From: GM7GCV1 sp965221105 | Lineage (GTDB): Bacteria > Pseudomonadota > Gammaproteobacteria > Pseudomonadales > GM7GCV1 | NCBI GenBank assembly: GCA_965221105.1 | Contig: OZ244871.1 | Coordinates: forward strand, 1,860,001-1,924,000 | Length of the DNA: 64,000 bases | Direction of reading: 5' to 3' | Shown here: positions 54,198 to 62,534 of the stretch, piece after piece | Layout: the number at the start of each line of letters is the position of its first letter | How positions within the stretch are numbered: the stretch's first letter is position 1 | Translations under genes and position numbers: made by a program | Notes under the pieces: generated by a model | Seen by the model: only the letters and a program-made list of their open reading frames with translations | Database searches by the model: none | Told to the model about the DNA's origin: nothing

Positions 54198-54372
54198 CCA
54201 GCATCTGCAACCTCTGATTTGTAGGTGCTAGACCGTTAAGTATATCGACATCAGCAAGTAATTTGGCAGTGAACATATGAAGGTTAAAAAGGAATTCGGG
54301 TAGATTCAGGAAAGGGGAAGAATCATACGCTAAGCAAAGATCATCGGCGTCACACGACCCACACTCCATCAC
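54157..54372 (-). CDS. Unidentified short reading frame
   Basis: The 71-residue frame (MMECGSCDADDLCLAYDSSP, FLNLPEFLFNLHMFTAKLLA and DVDILNGLAPTNQRLQMLVE) looks compositionally like a real protein and lies in AT-rich DNA unlike its neighbours. It overlaps the coiled-coil gene's 5' end by 41 bases and may be the 3' part of the frame at 54374. I do not recognise it. Confidence 0.35.
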   Translation of the reverse strand: MMECGSCDADDLCLAYDSSPFLNLPEFLFNLHMFTAKLLADVDILNGLAPTNQRLQMLVETLENPGNDRTG

Positions 54373-54373
54373 T

Positions 54374-54766
54374 TCATTCGGACAAGAGGATTGGAAGCCG
54401 GTCCTTAGAGTGTATTTTTACACGATTCTCAGCGAAACCAAATATGGTTTTGCGCCCAATTCCGAGCACTTTATTTTTAAGGATTAGGGTATTCATACGA
54501 TGAAATAAAGCCGAAATCCCATGTCGCACTTTGTGCTTTTGTTTGTTTCCGTCGCTTGTTACCTTGAGAGAGTTTCTGCCACTTTTCGGTAACACCTCGA
54601 AATTAGAGACCCATGGTAAGTGTTCAAGCCATTCTGCAGCTATGCTTTCATGAATCCCCGTGCGCCTTGGTTCTTTAGCGAAATTCGCCGCAAACATCTT
54701 ATCCGATCTAATTTTAGGGAACCCGCTGAAGGTGCCTTCATATCCTGTAGCATCCTGTTCGCAGTG
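54374..54766 (-). pseudogene. Unidentified AT-rich gene fragment
   Basis: A frame open right up to the TonB receptor stop reads HCEQDATGYEGTFSGFPKIR then SDKMFAANFAKEPRRTGIHE and SIAAEWLEHLPWVSNFEVLP, KSGRNSLKVTSDGNKQKH. It looks protein-like (dense in Lys and aromatics), lacks its own N-terminus and may be a restriction-enzyme remnant, though I cannot confirm this. It is in a run of low-GC sequence from about 54.0 to 54.77 kb, suggesting horizontal origin. Confidence 0.4.
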
Positions 54767-57145
54767 TTAGTAGCTGTACGTGGTGCGGAGGTACCAGGAG
54801 CCCCCTTCGTAGTTGGCGGGGCTGCGGCGAGGGTAGGGCAGGCCAACACTGACGCGGTTGGCCTGACCAGGCAAGTTAGCGATTTCATCCGGGAACTCGT
54901 CGAACAGATTGGCCGCGCCCAGGGTGAAGCGCCAGTTGTCGTCGTGCTCGTAATTAAGCTCGATATCGACGTAGATAACCGGATCAATTTCAGCGGTGGC
55001 ACCGAGGCTGGATGTTCCAGAGATATTGCCGCGTTCATCGTAGTGATCTCCGATGTAGCGTGCCCGGGTCATCAGGGTCCAATTGTCGCTGAGCACTGTG
55101 TTACCGGTCAGTGTGAAGTTGTGCTCTGCGTAGTTGTTTTCAATGTCTTCAACCAGATCGTCGCTGACTACCTGGGCACCGTTTATTATCCTGTTCCCGG
55201 TGACATCAATGTCGTTGTAGTTGTAGGCAAAGGAGACATCAGTGCTGACACCGCCTGTCCAGTCCACCCGGGTGGTCAGCACGACATCCAGCCCCTGGTG
55301 CTCGACATCCAGAGCATTGGTGAAAAAAGATACGTCTCCGATTGTCGTGCGATATATGCGGTCGTCGACTTCAATGCTGTATATATCAGCGGTCAGAGTC
55401 GTGTTATCGCCAATATCCGTGGTAATGCCAAAGGTTATGCTCGCTGATTCCTCCTCCTTGAGCGGCGCACCGCCAAGTGCGGCCACTTCAGGGCTGTCTG
55501 CCGGCAAAAGTCCCACATCAATCTGATTGCCAAAATTGTCAAACGTGGTTGTGGTGCTCCTCAGGTTGGCCTGACCGGGAGTCGGTGCATGGAAGCCGGT
55601 GGAAACGCTGCCCCGAATTGCAGTTCTGTCGCCCAGGCGATAGCGGCCTGCAAGCTTGCCGTTAAGAGTGCCGCCAAAGTCAGAGAAGTCCTCGTATCGG
55701 AGTGCATACTGCATCAGGATTTCATCGTTGACCTCGTGCTCAAGATCGGCGTAGACCGCAATGTTATCGCGCTTGTCTGCACCCGCATCAGCGGTTCTTG
55801 TGCCAGCCCGCCCGCTGACACCACCGCCGACAAAGGACTGGGGTTCCCCGGCGATGATGGTGAAGGTCTCCTCACGGTATTCTGCGCCATAGGACAGGTC
55901 GAGGGACTGGTTGAGAGTGGTTGACAGGTCAATGTTGACATTGATCTCGTCCTGTTCGAAGTCGCCAGTGTCAAATGCGCGTTGCGCGTCAGTACGGTTG
56001 ACAAGCCCTGCATCGCCGTTCAGGCTGTTGTTGAGTGTGTAGTCAAGCTGGTTGCGGCCGGTTGCGAGGCTGATGTCGAAGATGGTGTCAGCAAGCCACT
56101 CGCCGCGCACCCCGACAATCAGGCTGTAGTCTGTCTGCTCACCGTCCAGATAGGGGGTGTAACCGGCGACGCTTTCCCGTGCCAGATTGGTGGCTCCCAG
56201 GGCCAGTGATTCAAGCAGGTCAGAGTTGCTCGGATCACGGTAGAAAAACCGAAACCGTCCTTCAGTCCGGGCAAAATTCCCAAAGGTATACAGCTCCGCT
56301 GAGTCCGAGAGTTCAATGCCTGCATTGAATACAAAACGCGTGGCTTCAGTCTCGGGTCGCCCCCAACTCTGCACCAGGGGGGCATCGCCGAAGACGGCGT
56401 CGGATCCCACGCCCGGAACTCCTGCATCAATGAGCGATTGGGCGTTTTGCCGCTGAAAACCCCGGGACAGTCCATCGTTGTCATTGGCATCCACGGACAG
56501 GTTGAGGAAGCCGTTTTCTCCCAGTGCAAATCCGCCATTGGCTGCAATCTTCAGGTTGTCCTCGCCATCATAGTGTTCGCCATAGGTCACCTCAATGGTG
56601 CCACCCTCGGGGGCATCCCTGAGTGCGAAGTTGATGACCCCGGCGATGGCGTCGGAGCCATACTGAGATGCCGCCCCGTCCCGCAACACCTCAACATTCT
56701 TCAACGCGATGCTGGGAATCATGCCAATGTCCGGGCCGTGGGAGCCGTTGTTGGCCGCCGGTGCAAACAGCTGGACAGTGGCCGACCGGTGGCGTCGCTT
56801 TCCATTGAGCAATACCAGCGTCTGATCTGCAGCCATGCCACGCAGCGTGGTTGGGCGGACAAAAGCGCTGTCATCACCGGTCGCAGGTGTTGCCGCGAAG
56901 GACGGAACCAGTGTGTTCAGGTTGTCGATGATGTCAGCTGCTCCGCCAATGGCGAGCAAATCACTGGTGTTGATCACATCCACCGGTACAGGTGAATCCG
57001 TCGCCGACCTGGGCTTGGCAGACCTGGTGCCCAGCGTGATGATTTCCTCTATCTGTGCAGCTTCGAACTCAGCTGGCATCGCGGTGATTGGCCACAGCAA
57101 GGCTGTTGCGAGCGTGATACCGATGGTCATTGTAGTTTTTGTCAT
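54767..57145 (-). CDS. TonB-dependent receptor
   Basis: The 792-residue outer-membrane receptor begins MTKTTMTIGITLATALLWPI with a signal peptide ending TAMPA. EEIITLGTRS is the TonB-box region. The plug reads RPTTLRGMAADQTLVLLNGK and VLRDGAASQYGSDAIAGVIN. The barrel ends in SWYLRTTYSY with terminal Tyr. This subgroup is frequent in marine and sphingomonad-type bacteria; substrate unknown. It sits between rlmB and rpsF, where the usual synteny would be uninterrupted. Confidence 0.92.
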   Translation of the reverse strand: MTKTTMTIGITLATALLWPITAMPAEFEAAQIEEIITLGTRSAKPRSATDSPVPVDVINTSDLLAIGGAADIIDNLNTLVPSFAATPATGDDSAFVRPTTLRGMAADQTLVLLNGKRRHRSATVQLFAPAANNGSHGPDIGMIPSIALKNVEVLRDGAASQYGSDAIAGVINFALRDAPEGGTIEVTYGEHYDGEDNLKIAANGGFALGENGFLNLSVDANDNDGLSRGFQRQNAQSLIDAGVPGVGSDAVFGDAPLVQSWGRPETEATRFVFNAGIELSDSAELYTFGNFARTEGRFRFFYRDPSNSDLLESLALGATNLARESVAGYTPYLDGEQTDYSLIVGVRGEWLADTIFDISLATGRNQLDYTLNNSLNGDAGLVNRTDAQRAFDTGDFEQDEINVNIDLSTTLNQSLDLSYGAEYREETFTIIAGEPQSFVGGGVSGRAGTRTADAGADKRDNIAVYADLEHEVNDEILMQYALRYEDFSDFGGTLNGKLAGRYRLGDRTAIRGSVSTGFHAPTPGQANLRSTTTTFDNFGNQIDVGLLPADSPEVAALGGAPLKEEESASITFGITTDIGDNTTLTADIYSIEVDDRIYRTTIGDVSFFTNALDVEHQGLDVVLTTRVDWTGGVSTDVSFAYNYNDIDVTGNRIINGAQVVSDDLVEDIENNYAEHNFTLTGNTVLSDNWTLMTRARYIGDHYDERGNISGTSSLGATAEIDPVIYVDIELNYEHDDNWRFTLGAANLFDEFPDEIANLPGQANRVSVGLPYPRRSPANYEGGSWYLRTTYSY

Positions 57146-57455
57146 GGTGTTTCTCCCTGTAGTGTCAGACGGTTTATCCCCGCTTACGCGGGAGTGCTGT
57201 CATACCAACTCCCGCTTCCAGCCCCTAGTGCATCACTCACCGCTATCCCGGAATGAGAACGTAGCCCGAATGAAGGGGTAGCCGCGGCGGACAATCCTGC
57301 CCCTCTGGACGGTTCTGTCGGCCACCAATGGCATCAATCTCAGCGCGTGAGAATGCTGACAGATACTTTCGGTCGATGCAATGGCCTTCCGGCCGAGCGA
57401 ACCGGTCCCCATCCGTGCAGGAAGTCCTGAATTGACACTGTCATCGCCATCAGCC
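57146..57455. other. Upstream region of the TonB receptor
   Basis: No gene is seen. CCCGC-TTAC-GCGGG (57178-57192) is a short hairpin in the leader of the receptor mRNA. The remainder resembles IS flanking debris. Confidence 0.4.
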
Positions 57456-57545
57456 TCAGGGCAGCACCCTGACAAGCACCTCCGCAGGTGTGCGATATCC
57501 GAGCATCTTCCGGGGTCGGATGTTGATCCGCGCCTCCACCGACTG
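57456..57545 (-). pseudogene. IS30-family transposase C-terminal fragment
   Basis: The minus strand reads SVEARINIRPRKMLGYRTPA followed by EVLVRVLP and a stop, matching the INNRPRKxLGYRTPAEVF end of IS30 transposases. Only 29 codons remain. It lies in the rpsF leader region, upstream of the rpsF promoter. Confidence 0.75.
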
Positions 57546-57606
57546 CGCGTGATGCTAAATGGTTGGACAGCGAGCGCCGGTGCTGTGCTGTGCCTGTGCC
57601 TGTGCC

Positions 57607-57635
57607 TTGCAAAGTGGGGTACATGGGCTTAGAAT
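57607..57635 (+). promoter_or_regulatory. Sigma-70 promoter of the rpsF operon
   Basis: TTGCAA (57607-57612) and TAGAAT (57630-57635) are separated by 17 bases, 110 bases before rpsF. This is a strong candidate for the ribosomal operon promoter. Confidence 0.65.
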
Positions 57636-57744
57636 CGCGTGCCCCTGAATGAGGCTGTGTTCTTGCCGCCCAGGTTCAGGCTCCTTGCCTCACTGCACGG
57701 TTTTCAACCCCGCAGGAGGCTGCACAATCCACGAGGAGAGACAA

Positions 57745-58308
57745 TTGAGGCACTACGAGATCGTATTCATGGTCCACCCGGACCAGAGTGAGCAGGTACC
57801 CGCCATGATCGATCGGTACAGCAAGTCAATAACCGATGATGGCGGAACCGTCCATCGGCTGGAAGACTGGGGGCGCCGCCAGCTTGCCTACCCGATACAG
57901 AAAATCCACAAGGCTCACTATATTTTGTTGAACGTCGAGTGCACCCAGAAAGCGCTTGAAGAGCTCACGACCAACTTCCGCTACAACGATGCTGTGTTGC
58001 GCAACATGGTGATCGGGCGCGATGCACCCGAACTGGATGAATCGCTGATTATGAAGGCCGAGCGCGAAGAGAAAGAGCGCGAATTGGCCCGCGCTGCAGC
58101 CAGCGCTGCCAGAGCTGAGGAAAAATCATCAGAGAAAGCAGATGATTCTGCCGAGACCACTCAGGAAGGCACTTCGGACTCTGACACCTCAGACTCTGAC
58201 GAAGAGTCTCCGGCAGAAGCTGCTGAAGAAGCTGAGGTTGAGAAAGAAGCTGAGGTTGAGAAAGAAGCTGAGGTTGAGAAAACTGCTGAAGCCAAGGAGG
58301 AAAATTGA
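57745..58308 (+). CDS. rpsF: 30S ribosomal protein S6 with long acidic tail
   Basis: TTG at 57745 starts LRHYEIVFMVHPDQSEQVPA with GAGGAG seven bases upstream; no ATG fits. The S6 core (residues 1-100) is standard, with IQKIHKAHYILLNVE and NDAVLRNMVIGR. The 187-residue form carries an acidic tail of about 75 residues with three 18-nt direct repeats coding AEVEKE. E. coli S6 (131 residues) is modified by post-translational addition of Glu by RimK; here acidity is built in. Its TGA overlaps rpsR. Confidence 0.93.
   Translation: MRHYEIVFMVHPDQSEQVPAMIDRYSKSITDDGGTVHRLEDWGRRQLAYPIQKIHKAHYILLNVECTQKALEELTTNFRYNDAVLRNMVIGRDAPELDESLIMKAEREEKERELARAAASAARAEEKSSEKADDSAETTQEGTSDSDTSDSDEESPAEAAEEAEVEKEAEVEKEAEVEKTAEAKEEN
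58231..58284 (+). repeat. Three 18-bp tandem repeats in the rpsF tail
   Basis: Unit GCTGAGGTTGAGAAAGAA begins at 58231, 58249 and 58267 (last unit ends AAAACT). Each encodes A-E-V-E-K-E/T. Unit number can change in frame by slippage. Confidence 0.9.
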
Positions 58309-58535
58309 TGCCCAGGTTTTCACGTCGCCGCAAGTTTTGCCGCTTTACTGCTGAAGGTTTTGAAAGTATCGATTACAAGGATTTGGATACGCTCAAACAG
58401 TACATCGGTGAAAACGGTAAAATCGTTCCCAGCCGTATAACCGGCACCAAGGCCCGGTATCAGCGTCAGCTATCCACGGCAATCAAGCGCGCCCGTTATC
58501 TTGCCTTGCTGCCCTACACGGACAAGCATAAGTAG
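58308..58535 (+). CDS. rpsR: 30S ribosomal protein S18
   Basis: The 75-residue protein begins MPRFSRRRKFCRFTAEGFES and holds the conserved RITGTKARYQRQLSTAIKRA RYLALLPY region (about residues 45-70), where S18 binds S6 and 16S rRNA. Its start overlaps rpsF by one base, so the two partners are coupled. Confidence 0.97.
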   Translation: MPRFSRRRKFCRFTAEGFESIDYKDLDTLKQYIGENGKIVPSRITGTKARYQRQLSTAIKRARYLALLPYTDKHK

Positions 58536-58547
58536 GGGAGTTGCAGG

Positions 58548-58997
58548 ATGCAGGTAATACTCTTGGAAAAAATCGGCCGCCTCGGCAACATCGGTGACCA
58601 GGTTGAAGTCAAGGCTGGCTTCGGCCGGAATTTTCTCGTACCCCAGGGAAAAGCTATCCCCGCTACTGAAAAAAACATCGCGCGGTTTGAGGAGCGTCGC
58701 GCCGAACTTGAGGCTGCGGCAGCAGACAAGCTGACCTCGGCCCAGGGGCGCGCCAAGCTCATTGGGGATCTGAGTGACATTACTATTACTGCTCATGCCA
58801 GCGAAGAGGGTAAGCTCTTCGGCTCAGTGGGTACGCGGGAGATCTCCGAGGCCCTTGCCGCTGCCGGGCAGGAGGTGAGTAAATCCGAAGTGCTCCTGCC
58901 AGAAGGCGTTATCCGTGAACTGGGAGAGTTCGAGATTGATATCCAGTTGCATTCCGATGTCATTCAGACCATCAGGTTGGTGATTGGAGCGAAGTAA
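58548..58997 (+). CDS. rplI: 50S ribosomal protein L9
   Basis: The 149-residue protein begins MQVILLEKIGRLGNIGDQVE, with GFGRNFLVPQGKAIPAT (the N-terminal rRNA-binding domain), a long connecting helix (ARFEERRAELEAAAADKL) and the C-terminal domain GSVGTREISEALAAAGQEV. Full length. An intrinsic terminator follows. Confidence 0.97.
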   Translation: MQVILLEKIGRLGNIGDQVEVKAGFGRNFLVPQGKAIPATEKNIARFEERRAELEAAAADKLTSAQGRAKLIGDLSDITITAHASEEGKLFGSVGTREISEALAAAGQEVSKSEVLLPEGVIRELGEFEIDIQLHSDVIQTIRLVIGAK

Positions 58998-59030
58998 TTG
59001 TTGATTCACCCCTGGCAGACAGGATTGATA

Positions 59031-59072
59031 AAAAACCGGAACGTCCCGCGTGGGGCTATCCGGTTTTTTTTT
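59031..59072 (+). terminator. Rho-independent terminator after rplI
   Basis: AAAAACCGGA and TCCGGTTTTT pair, with an inner CCC/GGG region, and nine T follow on the plus strand. The stem is flanked by A and T runs, so it could work in both directions. It separates the ribosomal operon from the region that ends in dnaB. Confidence 0.85.
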
Positions 59073-59204
59073 GGTTAGAATGGGTGCAGGTGATAGTCGG
59101 TGGTCTTACTCCAAGTGGCCTTGCTTCGCGTTATCGGATATTTAAACTGGAAGGACAGACGCAGAGGTGCGGGTTCGGGCTTGGGTGTGCTCCGGGGGTG
59201 GCTG

Positions 59205-59708
59205 CAGGTGTATTGTGGTGGCCAATTCAAAAGGTGGCAGTGGCACGAACTCACTGGCAACAAGTCTGCTTCAGCCTATGCGCAGTCGGGTTGTGGAACA
59301 TCACCGGTGAGCCCTGCCAGCAGTGTTGTCCAATGGACGGGGATGGAGAAGCGTCCGTTCACCGCGCCTCCCATGACAGCAAGCAATGGCTGCGCCAGAA
59401 TTGGCATCCTCCAGCTCAGTTGGGCGCTGCGTGTTCTCGCGGATACCAGTCGAGCGATTATGAATAGCCCGGCGCGTGACCAGAGGCTTTGTGACACCCT
59501 GAACAAGGCAGATGGCCTGCTGGTTTCAGTACTTCCCTCGGTTCTGGATATTCGTGCCACGACCGAATTCCTTGAGGAGATCTGTGCATTGCCGGGGTTT
59601 CGCATCCCGGAGAGGAGAGCCTCTGGCGTTGGCAACCTGGGTAACAGAAAGAACAGGTACGTTCACCGGATCAACCGCTTTCTCTGCCGCATTGAGGCGC
59701 ACTCATGA
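59205..59708 (+). pseudogene. Decayed ParA-like ATPase gene overlapping dnaB
   Basis: A first frame gives CIVVANSKGGSGTNSLATSL, the deviant Walker A of ParA (KGGxGKTT) with Lys and Thr lost (T, N). After a shift between 59260 and 59310 the next frame reads SPASSVVQWTGMEKRPFTAP, LSWALRVLADTSRAIMNSPA and LNKADGLLVSVLPSVLDIRA, matching the ParA order (DPQGSS..RW.; RVIVDTPA; LVPVLPSxxDIRA) with the key Asp residues changed. It ends at 59708, overlapping the dnaB start. I read it as a decayed gene, though a repurposed ORF cannot be excluded. Confidence 0.7.
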
Positions 59709-61120
59709 CCGACAACAATGTTGTGGAGCCAGGAGGCACCAGGCACTGGCTTTCAAGGGAAGCTGATTCTCTTCCACACTTGCCTGAAGCCGAGGTAGCG
59801 GTGCTTGGGGGGCTGATGTTGGCGGGGGACAAGGCGTTTGACACCGTTGCCAGTGTGGTTCGTCGCGACGATTTTTTCGATGCCAGACACCGGTTGATCT
59901 TTGACTGCCTCGACCGGCTGGCTGACCGGGAGGAACCCTTTGACCCGATCACCGTCTGCGATGAACTCAACAGCCGCAAGGAGTTGGACACCGCGGGCGG
60001 TGCGAAGTACATATCCGCGCTCGCTGCCGATACTCCGAGTGCTGCAAATATCGAAGCCTATGCACGTATCGTGCGCGAGCAGTCAACCCTGAGGCAGTTG
60101 ATTGGTGCTGCCAGTGAGATCATCAACAGCAGTCGCAATCCCGATGGCCGGGATGCGGATACATTGCTGACCTCAGCAGAGCAGCGCTTTCTCGATATTG
60201 CGGAGGAACGGCCACGTGACAACGGCTTTGTGTCGGTCGATGATCTGCTCGAAAATACGGTCGAACGCATCGAACAACTTTATCAATCCGATGGGAGTCT
60301 GACTGGCGTCACCACCGGTTTTGAGGAACTCAATGAAATGACCTCTGGCTGGCAGAAGGCCGATCTGATTGTTGTTGCGGCGCGTCCCGGAATGGGGAAA
60401 ACCGCTCTTGCGCTCAACATGGTGGAATCTGCCCTCTTTGCCAGCCATCAGCCTGCACTGGTGTTTAGCATGGAGATGCCGGCAGATGCTTTGATGATGC
60501 GATTACTGTCCTCAGTAGGCAAGGTACCTTTAAAGAACATCCGCAATGGGCAGCTCACATCGGATGATTGGGATCGCCTGACGCGGGCGATTGCGAAGCT
60601 CAAGGGCAACAAGCTCTTCATCGACGATACACCGGGGCTGACCCCTACAGATATTCGAGCCCGAGTGCGGCGGCTGGCGAGAGAGGAGGGTGTGAATCCA
60701 TCTCTGGTTATGGTCGACTATCTTCAGTTGATGACTACAGCGGGCCCGTCCGAGAATCGCGTACAGGAAATTTCCGAGATTTCACGATCCCTCAAACAGA
60801 TCGCACGGGAATTCGATTGCCCCCTGCTGGCACTGTCGCAGCTTAACCGCCTTGTTGAGCAACGGCCCAACAAGCGCCCAAACAACTCGGATTTGCGCGA
60901 GTCCGGCGCCATTGAGCAGGATGCCGATGTGATCCTGTTCATCTATCGCGACGAATGCTACAACGAGGATAGCCCCGACAAGGGTACCGCCGAGATCAAG
61001 ATCGGCAAGCAACGCAATGGTGAAACCGGTGTGGTCTGTCTTCAGTTCGAGGGTGCCTTCACCCGCTTCAACAATCTGGCGCCCGGATCCCGGACGCAGG
61101 GCGCCAGCCAGTATACCTAA
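59705..61120 (+). CDS. dnaB: Replicative DNA helicase DnaB
   Basis: The 471-residue hexameric helicase has the N-terminal domain (LPHLPEAEVAVLGGLMLAGD on), linker, and RecA-like motor with Walker A VVAARPGMGKTALALNM, Walker B LVMVDYLQLM and the arginine finger in DLRESGAIEQDADVILFIYR. No intein is present at the usual P-loop site. ATGA at 59705 overlaps the ParA-like frame. Confidence 0.97.
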   Translation: MTDNNVVEPGGTRHWLSREADSLPHLPEAEVAVLGGLMLAGDKAFDTVASVVRRDDFFDARHRLIFDCLDRLADREEPFDPITVCDELNSRKELDTAGGAKYISALAADTPSAANIEAYARIVREQSTLRQLIGAASEIINSSRNPDGRDADTLLTSAEQRFLDIAEERPRDNGFVSVDDLLENTVERIEQLYQSDGSLTGVTTGFEELNEMTSGWQKADLIVVAARPGMGKTALALNMVESALFASHQPALVFSMEMPADALMMRLLSSVGKVPLKNIRNGQLTSDDWDRLTRAIAKLKGNKLFIDDTPGLTPTDIRARVRRLAREEGVNPSLVMVDYLQLMTTAGPSENRVQEISEISRSLKQIAREFDCPLLALSQLNRLVEQRPNKRPNNSDLRESGAIEQDADVILFIYRDECYNEDSPDKGTAEIKIGKQRNGETGVVCLQFEGAFTRFNNLAPGSRTQGASQYT

Positions 61121-61137
61121 TCAACCGGGCAACCCAG

Positions 61138-62001
61138 ATGGCTGTTCAGCTTTTTCGAGAGATTGGTCCTCTTCGCGCAGAACTCGACGAACTGCGTAAC
61201 ACTGGCAGTCGCATTGGGCTCGTTGCCACTATGGGCAACCTGCATCAGGGGCATCTGGGCCTGATCCGGCTTGCGCACGAGCACGCTGACATCGTGATAG
61301 CGAGCATTTTCGTTAACCCCCTGCAATTCGGCCTGAATGAAGACTGGGATCAGTACCCCCGCACCTTCAAGTCCGACGTTGCAAAGCTCAACTCTGAAAA
61401 CTGCCACTACCTGTTTTTCCCCACAGATGAGGAGATGTACCCCAATGGCATGGAACACCAGACCCGGGTCTTCTGCCCGTCAATGACCGATGTTCTGTGT
61501 GGGGCCAGTCGTCCCGGGCATTTTGAAGGCGTGACCACAGTTGTGACCAAGCTGTTTCATATTGTTGAGCCTGATGTCGCAATATTTGGCGAAAAAGACT
61601 GGCAGCAACTGGCGATTATCCGGCGGATGGCAGCGGATCTCTGTATGCGAATCGAAATCATAGGGGCACCGGTTACGCGCGATCAGGATGGTCTGGCACT
61701 GAGTTCTCGCAACACTTTTATTGAGGAAGAGGAGCGTCCCAGGGCGGCTGCACTGCACCAGTCCCTGCTCTGGGCAAAACGGGAGATCGAAGCCGGAAAT
61801 CGCGATTTCAGGAGCGTTGAGCAGCTGGCACAACAGCAGATTGAGGATGTCGGCTTCCGCCCGGACTACGTTTCTGTGTGCAATGCCCACACCCTGGAGC
61901 CGGCATTGGAACAGGATCGAGATTTGGCTATACTGGGTGCCCTTTTTACCTCGCGCGCACGCCTTATCGACAATGTCCAGATCAGGCTCAATCCGCTATA
62001 G
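61138..62001 (+). CDS. panC: Pantothenate synthetase
   Basis: The 287-residue enzyme condenses pantoate and beta-alanine with ATP. IGLVATMGNLHQGHLGLIRL carries MxNLHxGH, IFVNPLQFGLNEDWDQYPRT the pantoate site, FGEKDWQQLAIIRRM and LALSSRNTFI the KMSKS-like loop. The order dnaB-panC-panD gives both the enzyme and its beta-alanine source. panB is not in this window. Confidence 0.97.
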   Translation: MAVQLFREIGPLRAELDELRNTGSRIGLVATMGNLHQGHLGLIRLAHEHADIVIASIFVNPLQFGLNEDWDQYPRTFKSDVAKLNSENCHYLFFPTDEEMYPNGMEHQTRVFCPSMTDVLCGASRPGHFEGVTTVVTKLFHIVEPDVAIFGEKDWQQLAIIRRMAADLCMRIEIIGAPVTRDQDGLALSSRNTFIEEEERPRAAALHQSLLWAKREIEAGNRDFRSVEQLAQQQIEDVGFRPDYVSVCNAHTLEPALEQDRDLAILGALFTSRARLIDNVQIRLNPL

Positions 62002-62011
62002 CGACCAGAAT

Positions 62012-62392
62012 ATGCTTACGAAGATGCTCAAGGCCAAGCTTCATTTGGCAACAGTTACCCAGGCACAACTCAACTACGATGGATCCTGTGCTGTCGACGA
62101 GGATTTGATTGAAGCTGCCGGAATGCGGGAATTCGAAGCCGTTGATATCTACAATGTCAACAATGGCGAGCGATTTACCACCTATATCATCAAGGGAGAG
62201 CGTGGCTCCAAAATGATTTCAATGAATGGAGCAGCGGCACGTAAAGTACAGGTTGGTGATCGTGTAATTATCGCCACATATGGGCATTTTGACCCTGACG
62301 AACTCAGCAGTTTTCAGCCCACGCTGGTGTATCTCGACGAGAACAACGATATTTTCCGCACCAACCGATCCATTCCGGTACAGGCAGCATAG
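62012..62392 (+). CDS. panD: Aspartate 1-decarboxylase
   Basis: The 126-residue proenzyme cleaves itself at Gly24-Ser25 (NYDGSCAVDEDLIEAAG), making the pyruvoyl group that decarboxylates aspartate to beta-alanine. YHIKGERGSKMISMNGAAAR (here YIIKGERGSKMIS) and VIIATYGHFDPDE complete the barrel. It starts ten bases after panC. Confidence 0.96.
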   Translation: MLTKMLKAKLHLATVTQAQLNYDGSCAVDEDLIEAAGMREFEAVDIYNVNNGERFTTYIIKGERGSKMISMNGAAARKVQVGDRVIIATYGHFDPDELSSFQPTLVYLDENNDIFRTNRSIPVQAA

Positions 62393-62534
62393 GTCTTCCG
62401 GTTTTTTCACCCTCATGGAGTGAGGGCTGTTCCAGTGCACGCTTCCGAAAGCCCTGTACGCGTTGATCAACTGCACTCTGCAGCGGCTACAATAAAACCC
62501 TGATTGGATAACCCCCGGTAGTGAGGAACAGTGG

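Noticed and set aside
54374..54766. Type II restriction endonuclease
   Set aside because: The residues look protein-like but no catalytic PD-D/ExK set or partner methyltransferase is evident. I left it unidentified.
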